NCBI RefSeq assembly: GCF_036865545.1
Contig: NZ_CP142208.1
Coordinates: forward strand, 2,604,001-2,668,000
DNA length: 64,000 nt
Origin: Erwinia sp. E_sp_B01_1
GTDB lineage: Bacteria; Pseudomonadota; Gammaproteobacteria; Enterobacterales; Enterobacteriaceae
Direction: 5' to 3'
Shown here: positions 8,336 through 17,465 of the stretch, piece after piece
Layout: the number at the start of each line of letters is the position of its first letter
Position numbering within the stretch: the first letter of the stretch is position 1
Notes under the pieces: model-generated
What the model saw: the letters and a program-made list of their open reading frames with translations, nothing else
What the model was told of the DNA's origin: nothing
The model's database searches: none
Position numbers and translations under genes: made by a program

Positions 8336-9337
8336 TTACAACGGATCAACCTTCAGGCAGGAGACTGCATGATGGAAACTGCCCTCAAGCAGCGGCCGGG
8401 TTTTCGCACACTCTGGTCCGGCAATCGGGCAGCGTGTACGGAACACACAGCCTGATGGCGGATTAATGGGTGACGGCAATTCCCCTTCCAGCAGCTGAAT
8501 GACCTTATTTTTTTCCAGATCCGGATCGGGAATGGGCACTGCTGACATCAGCGCTCGCGTATAAGGATGCTGCGGATTCTGGTATACCTCACTGTAGGTT
8601 CCCAGCTCCACCGCATGGCCCAGATACATCACCAGTACCCGGTCGGAGATGTGTTTCACTACCGCCAGGTCATGGGCAATGAAGATCAGCGACAGGCCCA
8701 TCTCACGCTGCAGCTTTTGCAGCAGATTGACCACCTGAGCCTGAATGGAAACATCCAGCGCCGAAACAGGTTCATCACAGATGATCAGTTTGGGTTCCAG
8801 AATCAGGGCGCGGGCTATGCCGATACGCTGACACTGACCGCCTGAGAATTCGTGCGGATAACGGTTGATCAGGTTGGGCAACAGACCCACCTTCATCATC
8901 ATCGTTTTCACCCGCTCTTTGACCTCCTGACGGGCCATCTTTGGATGATAAGTGCGAAGCGGCTCGGCAATAATATCGCCGATGGTCATACGGGGATTCA
9001 GCGAGGCCAGGGGATCCTGAAAAATCATCTGGATATCGCTGCGTGCCTTGCGCCACTCCTCTTCGCTCTGCCCGAGCAGGTCACGTCCCAGCCAGGCTAC
9101 ACGCCCTTCGGTTGCTTTTACCAGCCCGATGATGGCGCGGGCCAGCGTGGATTTACCACAGCCGGACTCACCTACCACCCCCAGAGTTTCCCCTTCATAG
9201 AGACGCAGGCTGACACCATCAACCGCCTTCAGCGTTTTAGGCGGCTGCCAGAACCACTGCCGGCCATCTTTGATATCAAAGTGGACCTTCAGATCGGCAA
9301 TCTCGAGCAGGACTTTCTTTTCAGCTAGCGCACTCAT
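8336..9337 (-). CDS. oppF: Oligopeptide ABC transporter ATP-binding protein OppF
   Basis: OppF is one of the two ATPases powering the OppBC channel for peptide import. The 333-residue protein has Walker A GESGCGKST (~residue 58), the Q-loop at MIFQDPLASLNP, signature SGGQCQRIGIARAL (~165) and Walker B LIICDEP (~187). A C-terminal oligopeptide-transporter extension carries several Cys residues (GCVFRTRCPIAGPECAKT). Its ATG at 9337 overlaps the ancestral stop of oppD (ATGA), showing tight coupling at the end of the opp operon. Confidence 0.97.
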   Translation of the reverse strand: MSALAEKKVLLEIADLKVHFDIKDGRQWFWQPPKTLKAVDGVSLRLYEGETLGVVGESGCGKSTLARAIIGLVKATEGRVAWLGRDLLGQSEEEWRKARSDIQMIFQDPLASLNPRMTIGDIIAEPLRTYHPKMARQEVKERVKTMMMKVGLLPNLINRYPHEFSGGQCQRIGIARALILEPKLIICDEPVSALDVSIQAQVVNLLQKLQREMGLSLIFIAHDLAVVKHISDRVLVMYLGHAVELGTYSEVYQNPQHPYTRALMSAVPIPDPDLEKNKVIQLLEGELPSPINPPSGCVFRTRCPIAGPECAKTRPLLEGSFHHAVSCLKVDPL

Positions 9338-10345
9338 ACCAGCTCCTCCACGGGTTTAAAGCAGGCACGCAGGCGCCCTTCACCAAAAGGTTCCAGCGGG
9401 GGGCTGTGGAACAGATCGGCATTGCGTACTGACAACGAGGCTGGAACGGACAACCCGCAGGCAGCCGCAGCAGATTCGGCGGATTGCCAGCAATGGTGGT
9501 CAGCGATTCCCCTTCGGCATCCAGACGCGGTACGGCATTCAACAGGCCTATGGAGTACGGGTGCGTAGGCTGATAAAACACATCGCGGGCCGAGCCATAT
9601 TCCATGGTGCGCCCGGCATACATCACCAGTACGCGGTCGCAGATCCCGGCCACCACGCCCAGATCGTGGGTGATCATCACAATCGCCGTATTGAACTCCC
9701 GCTTAAGATCGTTCAGCAGCGTCATAATCTGTGCCTGCACCGTCACGTCCAGCGCAGTAGTAGGTTCATCTGCAATCAGCAGTTTTGGCCGGCAGAGCAG
9801 CGCCATAGCGATCATCACGCGCTGGCGCATTCCGCCAGAAAATTCATGCGGGAACATTTTCATGCGCTTCCGCGCTTCCGGCATCTTTACCGCATCCAGC
9901 ATATGCACAGACTCTTCAAAAGCCTGAGCGCTACTCATCCCCTTATGCAGCTTGAGCACTTCCATCAGCTGCTCCCCCACTTTCATGTAGGGATTCAGGG
10001 AGGTCATAGGGTCCTGGAAGATCATTGAAATCTGTTCTGCACGCAGGTGGTTCAGCTGTTTTTCCGGCAGGTTAAGGATCTCTTTGCCGTTAAACAAGGC
10101 TGAACCGCCAATGCGCCCGTTACTGGCCAGCAGCCCCATCAGGGCAAACGCCGTCTGAGACTTGCCGGAACCGGATTCGCCTACGATGCCCAGGGTTTCG
10201 CCCGCCCGCAGGCTGAAGTTCAGATCGTTAACTGCCGTAACGTCACCGTCAGGCGTGCCAAAGGTCACGCGAAGATCCTTCACGTCGAGCAGAAGGTCAG
10301 TTCCCGCTTTTTTGCCATTGCTGGCTGCATGTCGATTACGCTCAT
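9334..10345 (-). pseudogene. oppD: Oligopeptide ABC transporter ATP-binding protein OppD, with two frameshifts
   Basis: OppD is the partner ATPase of OppF. The middle (~residues 14-315) is intact: Walker A GESGSGKSQT, signature SGGMRQRVMIAMAL, Walker B LLIADEP. The expected start at 10345 (MSVIDMQPAMAK, after GGAG) is out of frame with it; one extra A in the six-A run at 10308-10313 would join them. Near the end, one extra C in the run at 9398-9403 would restore CSTAPPLEPFGEGRL and the stop at 9334-9336 overlapping oppF. With both bases restored the protein has 337 residues, the E. coli length. As given, the main frame stays open from 10394 (inside oppC) to 9321 (inside oppF). Both runs are homopolymers, so sequence error is likely; real loss of function is possible. 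Confidence 0.85.
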
Positions 10346-10356
10346 CGGGAAACTCC

Positions 10357-11265
10357 TTAACGATCTTTCGGGTCGAGGGCATCACGCAGGCCATCGCCGA
10401 TAAAGTTGAAACAAAACAGCGTCACGACCAGGAAGCCAGCCGGGAACATTAACAGCCAGGGTGAAACTTCCATCGAGTTCGCCCCGTCGCTAAGCAACGC
10501 GCCCCAACTGCTTAAGGGCTCCTGCGTGCCCAACCCCAGGAAGCTCAGGAAGGATTCAAACAGGATCATGCTGGGCACCAGCAATGAGGCATAGACCACC
10601 ACCACACCCAGCACGTTAGGCACGATATGGCGCAGCACAATACTGTAGGTGGAGACGCCGCCGACATGTGCCGCTTCAATAAACTCTTTGCGTTTCAGGC
10701 TCAGCGTCTGACCGCGAACGATACGCGCCATATCCAGCCAGGAAACCAGGCCTATAGCGACAAATATCAGCAGAATATTGCGGCCAAAAAAGGTCACCAG
10801 CAGGATTACGAAGAACATAAACGGGAAGGAGTTAAGGATCTCCAGCAGGCGCATCATTACCGAATCGGTTTTTCCACCCAGATAGCCTGCCAGCGATCCG
10901 TAGAGTGTCCCGACCAGCACAGCCACCAGCGCGGATGCAATGCCGACCATCAGAGAGATACGTCCACCGATAGCCACGCGCACCATCAGGTCTCGTCCTG
11001 ACGAATCGGTGCCGAAGTAGTGTTTTGAGATCATATCCGGTGCGGCAGACATCATGCCCCAGTCGGTATCATCGTAGGTAAACGGCGCCAGCATCGGCGC
11101 AAAGATCACAAACAGTGCAATCAGCAGTAGCACAATAAGGCTGGCTAACGCCGCACGGTTATGGATAAAGCGACGGCGGGCGTCCTGCCACAGACTGCGG
11201 CCTTCGACCTCCAGCTTTTCGCTGAAGGCTTCGAGAGCTTCGCTATTTTTTTTACGCAACATCAT
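10357..11265 (-). CDS. oppC: Oligopeptide ABC transporter permease OppC
   Basis: OppC is an inner membrane subunit of the OppBCDF importer. The 302-residue protein has about six membrane helices. The permease EAA loop is KEFIEAAHVGGVSTYSIVLRHIVPN (~residues 195-220), which contacts the ATPases. The N-terminal cytoplasmic region and the HYFGTDSSGRDLMVRVA segment are typical of DppC/OppC proteins. It follows oppB by 14 bases, and its stop TAA is joined to the oppD ribosome site. Confidence 0.97.
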   Translation of the reverse strand: MMLRKKNSEALEAFSEKLEVEGRSLWQDARRRFIHNRAALASLIVLLLIALFVIFAPMLAPFTYDDTDWGMMSAAPDMISKHYFGTDSSGRDLMVRVAIGGRISLMVGIASALVAVLVGTLYGSLAGYLGGKTDSVMMRLLEILNSFPFMFFVILLVTFFGRNILLIFVAIGLVSWLDMARIVRGQTLSLKRKEFIEAAHVGGVSTYSIVLRHIVPNVLGVVVVYASLLVPSMILFESFLSFLGLGTQEPLSSWGALLSDGANSMEVSPWLLMFPAGFLVVTLFCFNFIGDGLRDALDPKDR

Positions 11266-11279
11266 GGCGAGCTCCGGGA

Positions 11280-12200
11280 TTAATAACGAATTTTCGGATC
11301 GATAACGGCATAGAGCACATCAACAATCGCATTAAACAAAATGGTCAGCACACCCACCAGGATCGTCAGGCTCAGCACCAGCGAGTAGTCGCGGTTCAAT
11401 GCGCCATTCACAAACAGCTGACCAATGCCCGGCAACCCGTAAATGGTTTCAATCACCATAGATCCGGTGATGATGCCCACAAAAGCCGGGCCCAGGTAGG
11501 ACAACACTGGCAGCATGGCCGGTTTCAGCGCATGGCGCAGCACGATGCGGTGCATCGGCAGCCCCTTAGCGCGCGCGGTGCGGATGAAATTGGAGTGGAG
11601 GATCTCAATCATTGAGCCCCTGGTAATACGCGCAATGCTGGCAATATAAGCCAGAGAGAGCGCGACCATAGGCAGGATCATGTATTTCGCCTCCCCGCCG
11701 TTCCAGCCGCCGCCGGGCAGCCATTTCAGAGTAATGGCGAAGATCAGGACCAGCAAAGGCGCTACCACGAAGCTGGGGATCACCACCCCGGTCATCGCCA
11801 CCCCCATGACCACAAAGTCCCATTTCGTATTTTGCCTCAGAGCGGCAATGACGCCGGCAAACACGCCCAGCACAACCGCAAGGAGAAACGCCGCCAGTCC
11901 CAGTTTTGCAGAAACCGGGAAAGCATGGCCGACCAGATAGTTGACCGAATAATCTTTATATTTAAACGATGGCCCGAAATCGCCATGCGCCAGCTGCACC
12001 AGGTAGTTGGTGTACTGTTTCCACATGGGATCGTTCAGGTGGTACTTGGCTTCAATATTGGCCATTACTTCAGGCGACAGCGTGCGTTCACCGGTAAAAG
12101 GACTCCCCGGTGCCAGACGCATCATAAAGAAGGAGATAGTAATCAGGATAAGTAACGTCGGAATCGCTTCCAGAAAACGACGAAAAATAAATTTTAACAT
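11280..12200 (-). CDS. oppB: Oligopeptide ABC transporter permease OppB
   Basis: OppB pairs with OppC to form the peptide channel. The 306-residue protein starts with the family signature MLKFIFRRFLEAIPTLLILITISFFMMRLAPGSPF and has six predicted helices. Its EAA loop is SNFIRTARAKGLPMHRIVLRHALKPA near residue 200. It lies 84 bp downstream of oppA, with a GC-rich hairpin in the gap, and is followed closely by oppC. Confidence 0.97.
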   Translation of the reverse strand: MLKFIFRRFLEAIPTLLILITISFFMMRLAPGSPFTGERTLSPEVMANIEAKYHLNDPMWKQYTNYLVQLAHGDFGPSFKYKDYSVNYLVGHAFPVSAKLGLAAFLLAVVLGVFAGVIAALRQNTKWDFVVMGVAMTGVVIPSFVVAPLLVLIFAITLKWLPGGGWNGGEAKYMILPMVALSLAYIASIARITRGSMIEILHSNFIRTARAKGLPMHRIVLRHALKPAMLPVLSYLGPAFVGIITGSMVIETIYGLPGIGQLFVNGALNRDYSLVLSLTILVGVLTILFNAIVDVLYAVIDPKIRY

Positions 12201-12248
12201 TGCCCGTACCTGCTGGCTTGTGCCTCAGCACTGCTTAAAATAGACACG

Positions 12249-12274
12249 CAGGGAGAAGGTCGCCCTCCTCCCTG
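12249..12274 (-). promoter_or_regulatory. Hairpin between oppA and oppB
   Basis: CAGGGAG (12249-12255) pairs with CTCCCTG (12268-12274) in the gap between oppA and oppB. There is no T tract. Such hairpins often protect the abundant binding-protein mRNA or reduce read-through into permease genes; that role is inferred. Confidence 0.45.
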
Positions 12275-12284
12275 ATTGTTGCCA

Positions 12285-13916
12285 TTAGTGTTTGATAATA
12301 TACAGATTTTTGTCGTACACGTTGTCCAGCGCATCTTTGCCGGTGTAGCCACCTACGTAGGTTTTAACCAGACGGGCATTGACATAATAATAGACCGGAA
12401 CAATCACGGAGTCTTTGTCGAGGATCTGCTCGGCTTTCGCGTACAAATCGCTGCGACCTTTCTCGTCACTGGCTTTCGCCGCGTCGGCCATCACTTTATC
12501 GAAGTCAGCAGACTTGTAATGTGAGGTGTTGTTACTGCTGCCAGATAACATGGTGTTCAGGAAAGAAGTAGGTTCGTTGTAATCCGCGCACCAGGCGGCA
12601 CGGGAAACGTCGAAGTTACCCTGATGACGGGTATCCAGGAAGGTTTTCCACTCCTGGTTGTTCAGCTTGATGTTCACACCCAGGTTCTTCTTCCAGATAG
12701 AGGCTGCAGCAATAGCCAGCTTCTTATGCAGGTCGGAAGTGTTGTACAGCAGTTCAAAGGTCAGCGGCTTGTCAGCGGTATACCCGGCTTCGGCCAGCAG
12801 TTTTTTCGCTTCAGCATTACGTTTGTCCTGGGACCAGCTGAACCATTCTGGTTTGATCAGATCGGCACCGTCTGTGGCAGGAGGCGTGTAGCTGTAGGCT
12901 GGCAGTTGTCCCTGAGCCAGTACTTTGTTGACCATGATGTCACGGTCGATACCCAGCTTCAGCGCTGCACGGACGCGCGGGTCGGTAAATGGCGCTTTCT
13001 GGTTGTTGATTTCGTAATAGTAAGTACAGAGATAAGGATCAACATGTAACTCTTTTGGGTTATCACGCTGCAGTTTCTTAAACAGCTCGATCGGCATGTT
13101 GTTGTACGTCATGTCGCTACCGTCGTTACTGAAGTAACGGTTAACGTCGCTGACTTCGGAAGAAATCGGCAGGAAGGTGACCTTATCCAGTTTGGTGTCC
13201 GCGTTATCCCAGTATTCGGTGTTACGCACCAGGACAATACGTTCGTTAATGACGTGGGTTTGCAGTTTAAATGCGCCGTTACCTACCCAGTTTTCTGGCT
13301 GCGTCCATTTCTCACCAGCTTTATCAATGGCTGGCTTATACACCGGGGACATTGACGGGTGGATCAGCAATTTAAAGAAGTAAGGCACTGATTCACTCAG
13401 GGTCACTTCCAGCGTATTGGCATCGATCGCTTTTACACCCAGCGTATCCGGGTTTTTCTTGCCGGAGATGATCTCATCAATATTTTCAAGATGACCATAT
13501 TGCAGATAGCTGGCGTAAGGAGAAGCCGTTTTAGGATCGGCCAGACGCTTCCAGCTATAGACGAAATCCTGTGCGGTTACAGGCTCACCATTAGACCACT
13601 TGGCATTTTTGCGCAGATGGAAGGTCCAGACTTTACCGTCTTTGTTTTCCCAGCTTTCTGCCACGCCAGGAATTGGATGCCCCTGAGTATCACTGATTAC
13701 CAGCCCTTCCAGCAGATCGCGGCTGACGTTAGATTCCGGTACGCCTTCAATTTTATGGGGATCCAGAGACTGGACTTCATCTCCGTTGCCTTTCACCAGT
13801 TCCTGCTTTCCTGCCAGTTCAACGCCTGCCGGCACCTGAGCGGCCATGGCCACATTTCCTGCCAGCGCAGTCATGATGCCAAGAGCAATCAGGCTTTTCT
13901 TCGTGATGTTGGTCAT
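12285..13916 (-). CDS. oppA: Periplasmic oligopeptide-binding protein OppA
   Basis: OppA captures peptides of about two to five residues in the periplasm and delivers them to OppBC. The 543-residue protein has a signal peptide (~residues 1-25, cut after NVAMAAQ). It shows the family 5 solute-binding pattern: VQSLDPHKIEGVPESNVSRDLLEGL, AESWENKDGKVWTFHLRKNAKWSNGEPVTA and the C-terminal YVNARLVKTYVGGYTGKD. It is adjacent to oppB, so it is the main binding protein of this operon. A second oppA lies directly upstream. Confidence 0.96.
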   Translation of the reverse strand: MTNITKKSLIALGIMTALAGNVAMAAQVPAGVELAGKQELVKGNGDEVQSLDPHKIEGVPESNVSRDLLEGLVISDTQGHPIPGVAESWENKDGKVWTFHLRKNAKWSNGEPVTAQDFVYSWKRLADPKTASPYASYLQYGHLENIDEIISGKKNPDTLGVKAIDANTLEVTLSESVPYFFKLLIHPSMSPVYKPAIDKAGEKWTQPENWVGNGAFKLQTHVINERIVLVRNTEYWDNADTKLDKVTFLPISSEVSDVNRYFSNDGSDMTYNNMPIELFKKLQRDNPKELHVDPYLCTYYYEINNQKAPFTDPRVRAALKLGIDRDIMVNKVLAQGQLPAYSYTPPATDGADLIKPEWFSWSQDKRNAEAKKLLAEAGYTADKPLTFELLYNTSDLHKKLAIAAASIWKKNLGVNIKLNNQEWKTFLDTRHQGNFDVSRAAWCADYNEPTSFLNTMLSGSSNNTSHYKSADFDKVMADAAKASDEKGRSDLYAKAEQILDKDSVIVPVYYYVNARLVKTYVGGYTGKDALDNVYDKNLYIIKH

Positions 13917-14071
13917 GAGTTACCTACTCCAGTTATTTTTATCAATGCGGTCTGAAATTTTCAGAGCCTCAGTTATCAGAGGTTCTGCCCGCCGCGCCGG
14001 AACGATGACGCGTGGGAGGAATTACCCTTGCCGGTTACTGCCTGAAACCGGATAAAACTTATCACCCGGTC

Positions 14072-15706
14072 TCAATGTTTAATGATGTAGAAATACTTGA
14101 GGTCCGTGAGATCCTGCGGATCTTTGCCTGTAAAGCCCCCTACCCAGGGTTTTACCAGACGGGCGCTTACACGGTAATAAACCGGCACAATGGCTGAATC
14201 CTGATCCAGTTGCTGTTCTGCCTGTTGATAGACAGCCGCGCGCTCTTTATCGGAAACGAGAAGTGACTTTGCCATCAGCGCATCGAATTTTTCGCTTTTG
14301 TAAAAAGCGGTATTACTGGAAGAGTTGCTGAGCATGGCGTTCAGGAAGGTGGACGGTTCGTTGTAATCTGAACACCAGGTCGCCCGCGCCACGTCATAAT
14401 TACCCTGATGACGGGTATCAAGCATGGTTTTCCACTCCTGATTATCCAGCGCGACTTTAGCCCCAAGATTTTTACTCCACATCGAGGCCGCGGCAATTGC
14501 CTGCTTTTTATTCACATCAGAAGTGTTATACAGCAGCCTGAAAGTCAGCGGCTTATCTGAGCCATATCCCGCTTCAGCCAGCAGTTTTCTTGCCTGCTCG
14601 TTGCGTTGCTGCTGAGTCAGACGCATCCATTCAGGCTGAGAAAGGTCGGCACCCTCAATAAACGGCGGAGTAAATCCACCCGCCGGTATCTGCCCCTGGC
14701 CCATGACTTTATCGGTGATGATATTGCGGTCCAGCGTCAGCTTGACCGCTGTACGAACGCGGGGATCGTTAAACGGAGGACGCTTGTTATTGAGTTCATA
14801 ATAAAACGTACACAGCAAAGGACTGATATGTACCTGTTTCCCCAGCGTTTTTTTCAGCACAGGAAAAAGCTCCGGTGGCAAAGCACTGTTGGTCATATCA
14901 ATTTCACCGCTGCGGTAGCGGTTTACATCACTCGACTCTGAGGTAATGGGCAGAAACGTGGCGTTTTCAATCACTGTCTGGCGGTTATTCCAGTATGCAG
15001 GGTTACGTTTAACCACGATTTTTTCGTTAATCACCCAGTCGCTGAGCGTATAAGCGCCATTGCTAACGTAATGACCAGGCTGGGTCCACTGCTCACCCCA
15101 TTGCTCCACCGCGTTACGGTTGACGGGCTTCAGTGAAGTATGGGCCGTCAGGGCGATGAAATAGGGAACGGGCTCGCTCAGAGTCACCTGAAGGTGATGG
15201 GCGTCTAACGCTTTGATGCCGAGCAAATCCGGGGACTTTTTCCCTGCAAGAATGGCGTCTATATTGTCGATATGAGCATATTGCAGATAACTCGCATAAG
15301 GCGAAGCAGTTCGTGGATCCACCAGTCGCTGCCAGCTGTAAACGAAATCGGCTGCGGTAACCGGCTCGCCATTACTCCATTTTGCATCTGCACGCAGGGT
15401 GAATATCCAGATTTTACCCTGTTCGCTCTTCCAGCTCTCCGCCACGCCAGGCACAACATGGCCGTTATTGTCCGTAGTGGTCAGCCCCTCCAGCAAATTC
15501 AGAATAATATTGCTTTCCGGAACACCTTCAATTTTCTGCGGATCCAGTGAAGAAACTTCCCCACCATTGTTGATCACCATAGTTTGCTGAGGTGCCAGGA
15601 CTACGTTAGCTGGCATTGTGGCCGCCATAACGCCGCCGGCAAAAACGCCAAAGCTTAACGCGATAAGCTGAGATAACAACTGGCCAGGAACTGGAAGACA
15701 TTTCAT
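14072..15706 (-). CDS. Second periplasmic oligopeptide-binding protein (OppA paralogue)
   Basis: This 544-residue solute-binding protein is a tandem paralogue of the next gene. It keeps the same family 5 landmarks (SLDPQKIEGVPESN, DAKWSNGEPVTAADFVYSWQRL, RATWCSDYNEPSTFLNAML) but differs in many peptide-pocket positions. The leader ends VMAATMPANV, so it is exported. No strong ribosome site precedes the ATG at 15706. It may bind a different peptide range, possibly cell wall peptides as MppA does; that is inference. A 155-bp gap separates it from oppA, so oppA probably also has its own promoter. Confidence 0.9.
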   Translation of the reverse strand: MKCLPVPGQLLSQLIALSFGVFAGGVMAATMPANVVLAPQQTMVINNGGEVSSLDPQKIEGVPESNIILNLLEGLTTTDNNGHVVPGVAESWKSEQGKIWIFTLRADAKWSNGEPVTAADFVYSWQRLVDPRTASPYASYLQYAHIDNIDAILAGKKSPDLLGIKALDAHHLQVTLSEPVPYFIALTAHTSLKPVNRNAVEQWGEQWTQPGHYVSNGAYTLSDWVINEKIVVKRNPAYWNNRQTVIENATFLPITSESSDVNRYRSGEIDMTNSALPPELFPVLKKTLGKQVHISPLLCTFYYELNNKRPPFNDPRVRTAVKLTLDRNIITDKVMGQGQIPAGGFTPPFIEGADLSQPEWMRLTQQQRNEQARKLLAEAGYGSDKPLTFRLLYNTSDVNKKQAIAAASMWSKNLGAKVALDNQEWKTMLDTRHQGNYDVARATWCSDYNEPSTFLNAMLSNSSSNTAFYKSEKFDALMAKSLLVSDKERAAVYQQAEQQLDQDSAIVPVYYRVSARLVKPWVGGFTGKDPQDLTDLKYFYIIKH

Positions 15707-16278
15707 TAAGCGTTAGTAACCTGTGTTCGTGAATCTGCGGCTGAACCGGAAAATGAAGTATTCATTTGCACATCTGGTGCCAGTTTCACACCGATCTTCC
15801 GGAAACTATCAGATGGGTAGTTTTTAAGCCAAAGCAAAATCTTAGAAATGTTAACTAATTCTCTTTTATCACAACAAAATGTTGTGTAGCAATGTTATTT
15901 AATTTGCCGAATTAATAGATAACTTATTGATATTAATGGCTTTTCGTAGATAGAAGCTCATTAAATAAACAATTTTACCGTCAATTTTGTGTTTAAAGTA
16001 AACGATTTACCCTGCAAACCCTTACTTTCAACGTAAAATCCCATAAAATTCCACCAAACCAGAGGATGAAACTAAACTGAGCCCGGTCATTTAGTGATTA
16101 ATGGTGTGAAAATATTAACAATTAACGTAAAAGTTTACTGAGGCGGGTTGTTTGCGGGGATTTGCAGTAATTACATTAATAACAGCGAAGCGGCGTTAAG
16201 CTAAATGAATAATTGCACCAAAATAACCGGCCAACAGGCTGTTTTGCACTATATTGGTGCTTCATTTTGTTGCAGTCG
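15707..16278. other. Long AT-rich upstream region of the opp cluster
   Basis: This 572-bp stretch before the first opp gene has no open frame with coding character. It is rich in A+T with many TTAA/AATT steps, typical of a regulatory region bound by nucleoid proteins. In E. coli the oppA leader is a target of GcvB RNA and Lrp, but I cannot point to a specific site here. Confidence 0.4.
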
Positions 16279-16307
16279 AAAAAAAAGCGCAGATTATGCG
16301 CCTTTTT
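16279..16307 (-). terminator. Terminator after ychE
   Basis: GCGCA (16287-16291) pairs with TGCGC (16297-16301). On the minus strand the stem is followed by eight T residues; on the plus strand by five T, so it may act both ways. Confidence 0.8.
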
Positions 16308-16330
16308 GACTTATTTACAGTGGAGAAAAT

Positions 16331-16978
16331 TTAGTTCACCAGCCCCGGAAAAAGGGCCTTCAGACCGGTAACGACAAATTCAATGCCTAAGGCCATAAGA
16401 AGCAGTCCCATGATACGGGTTATTACGTTAATCCCTGTCTGTCCCAGTAATCTGACCATCAGAGGAGCGGCGCGAAACAGTAGCCAGCAGCAGAAGGCGA
16501 ACAGCGCGATAGCCAGGCTGAATCCCAGCAGATTCAACCAACTGTGATAACGGGTGCTCCAGACGATGGTGGAACTGATAGCACCAGGGCCTGCCATTAA
16601 AGGCAGTGCCAGCGGCACCACACCAATGCTTTCGCGAATAGCCGTTTCTGATTTTTCCTGCTTGTTCTGCTTGTCTTCACCCAGCTTGCCACTGATCATC
16701 GACATAGCGATAGTCACAACCAGTATGCCGCCAGCTATGCGGAAAGAATCAATTGAGATGCCAAAAATATGCAGAATCGCGTCACCAAGAAACAGGGAAG
16801 TCCATAAAATAATGGCGACTGACAGGTTGGCTGTCATATTGGTTTTATTACGGGCTGCCGGCACCTGATAGCTGGTCATGCTGATAAATACCGGAATGAT
16901 CCCTACCGGATTGACCAGGGCAAAAAGCCCGACAAAGAATTTGATATAGCCGGATAGATCTAAAAGTGCCGGATTCAC
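16331..16978 (-). CDS. ychE: MarC family inner membrane protein YchE
   Basis: This 215-residue protein has about six membrane helices and belongs to the MarC/YchE family, whose transport role is unproven. Typical parts are the start LSGYIKFFVGLFALVNPVGIIPVFI, the SETAIRESIGVVPLALPLMAGPGAIS core (~residues 110-135) and ITRIMGLLLMALGIEFVVTGL near the end. It lies between opp and adhE as in E. coli and is divergent from adhE. Confidence 0.94.
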   Translation of the reverse strand: MNPALLDLSGYIKFFVGLFALVNPVGIIPVFISMTSYQVPAARNKTNMTANLSVAIILWTSLFLGDAILHIFGISIDSFRIAGGILVVTIAMSMISGKLGEDKQNKQEKSETAIRESIGVVPLALPLMAGPGAISSTIVWSTRYHSWLNLLGFSLAIALFAFCCWLLFRAAPLMVRLLGQTGINVITRIMGLLLMALGIEFVVTGLKALFPGLVN

Positions 16979-17220
16979 ACTGTGCTCCTGAGCGGGCCAA
17001 ATTTATGGCGGCTAATGTAATGGAAAACAGGCGGCGTTGCTATCACAGCAAGGGTGTATTTTCGCCTGTATTTAAGGGCAAAATGCAGTGATAAAAACTG
17101 GTTATTAGCCTGCTTCAGGGAGATAAGCCCTGCCAGACTTCCTTTGCCGGAAATTATTTTCAGGCATAAATCACTCTCTGCCTGAACACCAGAGCTGAAA
17201 GGTGTCAGCTTGGTTATAAG

Positions 17221-17234
17221 ATGATCCAGATCAA
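17221..17234. promoter_or_regulatory. Near-consensus FNR-type site upstream of adhE
   Basis: ATGAT-CCAG-ATCAA matches nine of ten positions of the FNR consensus TTGAT-N4-ATCAA. It lies about 235 bp ahead of adhE in a 487-bp gap (16979-17465) shared with divergent ychE. adhE is an anaerobic gene, so the site is plausible; either gene could be its target. A possible -10 hexamer TATACT is at 17407-17412. Nothing else was recognised in the gap. Confidence 0.45.
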
Positions 17235-17465
17235 AATTGAGTTACCTCTTAATGAGTAAGCTTTGTGGCATTGAAAGGCGCTGATAAGTCCCTGCTTCAC
17301 CTACCCTCAGTGTGATGCCAAGACTCTTTCAGTAAACCTGTAGAACTTTTTTGGAAAGAATCAAGTTCAGTCACGGCAAGATCACAACACATCAATACCG
17401 CGTGGCTATACTCCTAAGTTCTGACTTGTTTACTAATAGAGTTTAACTTTCATCAGGAGAGCATT

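Noticed and set aside
9321..10394. oppD as a normal 357-residue gene starting inside oppC
   Set aside because: Its first ~25 and last ~20 residues come from wrong frames; the native start and stop are recognisable out of frame.
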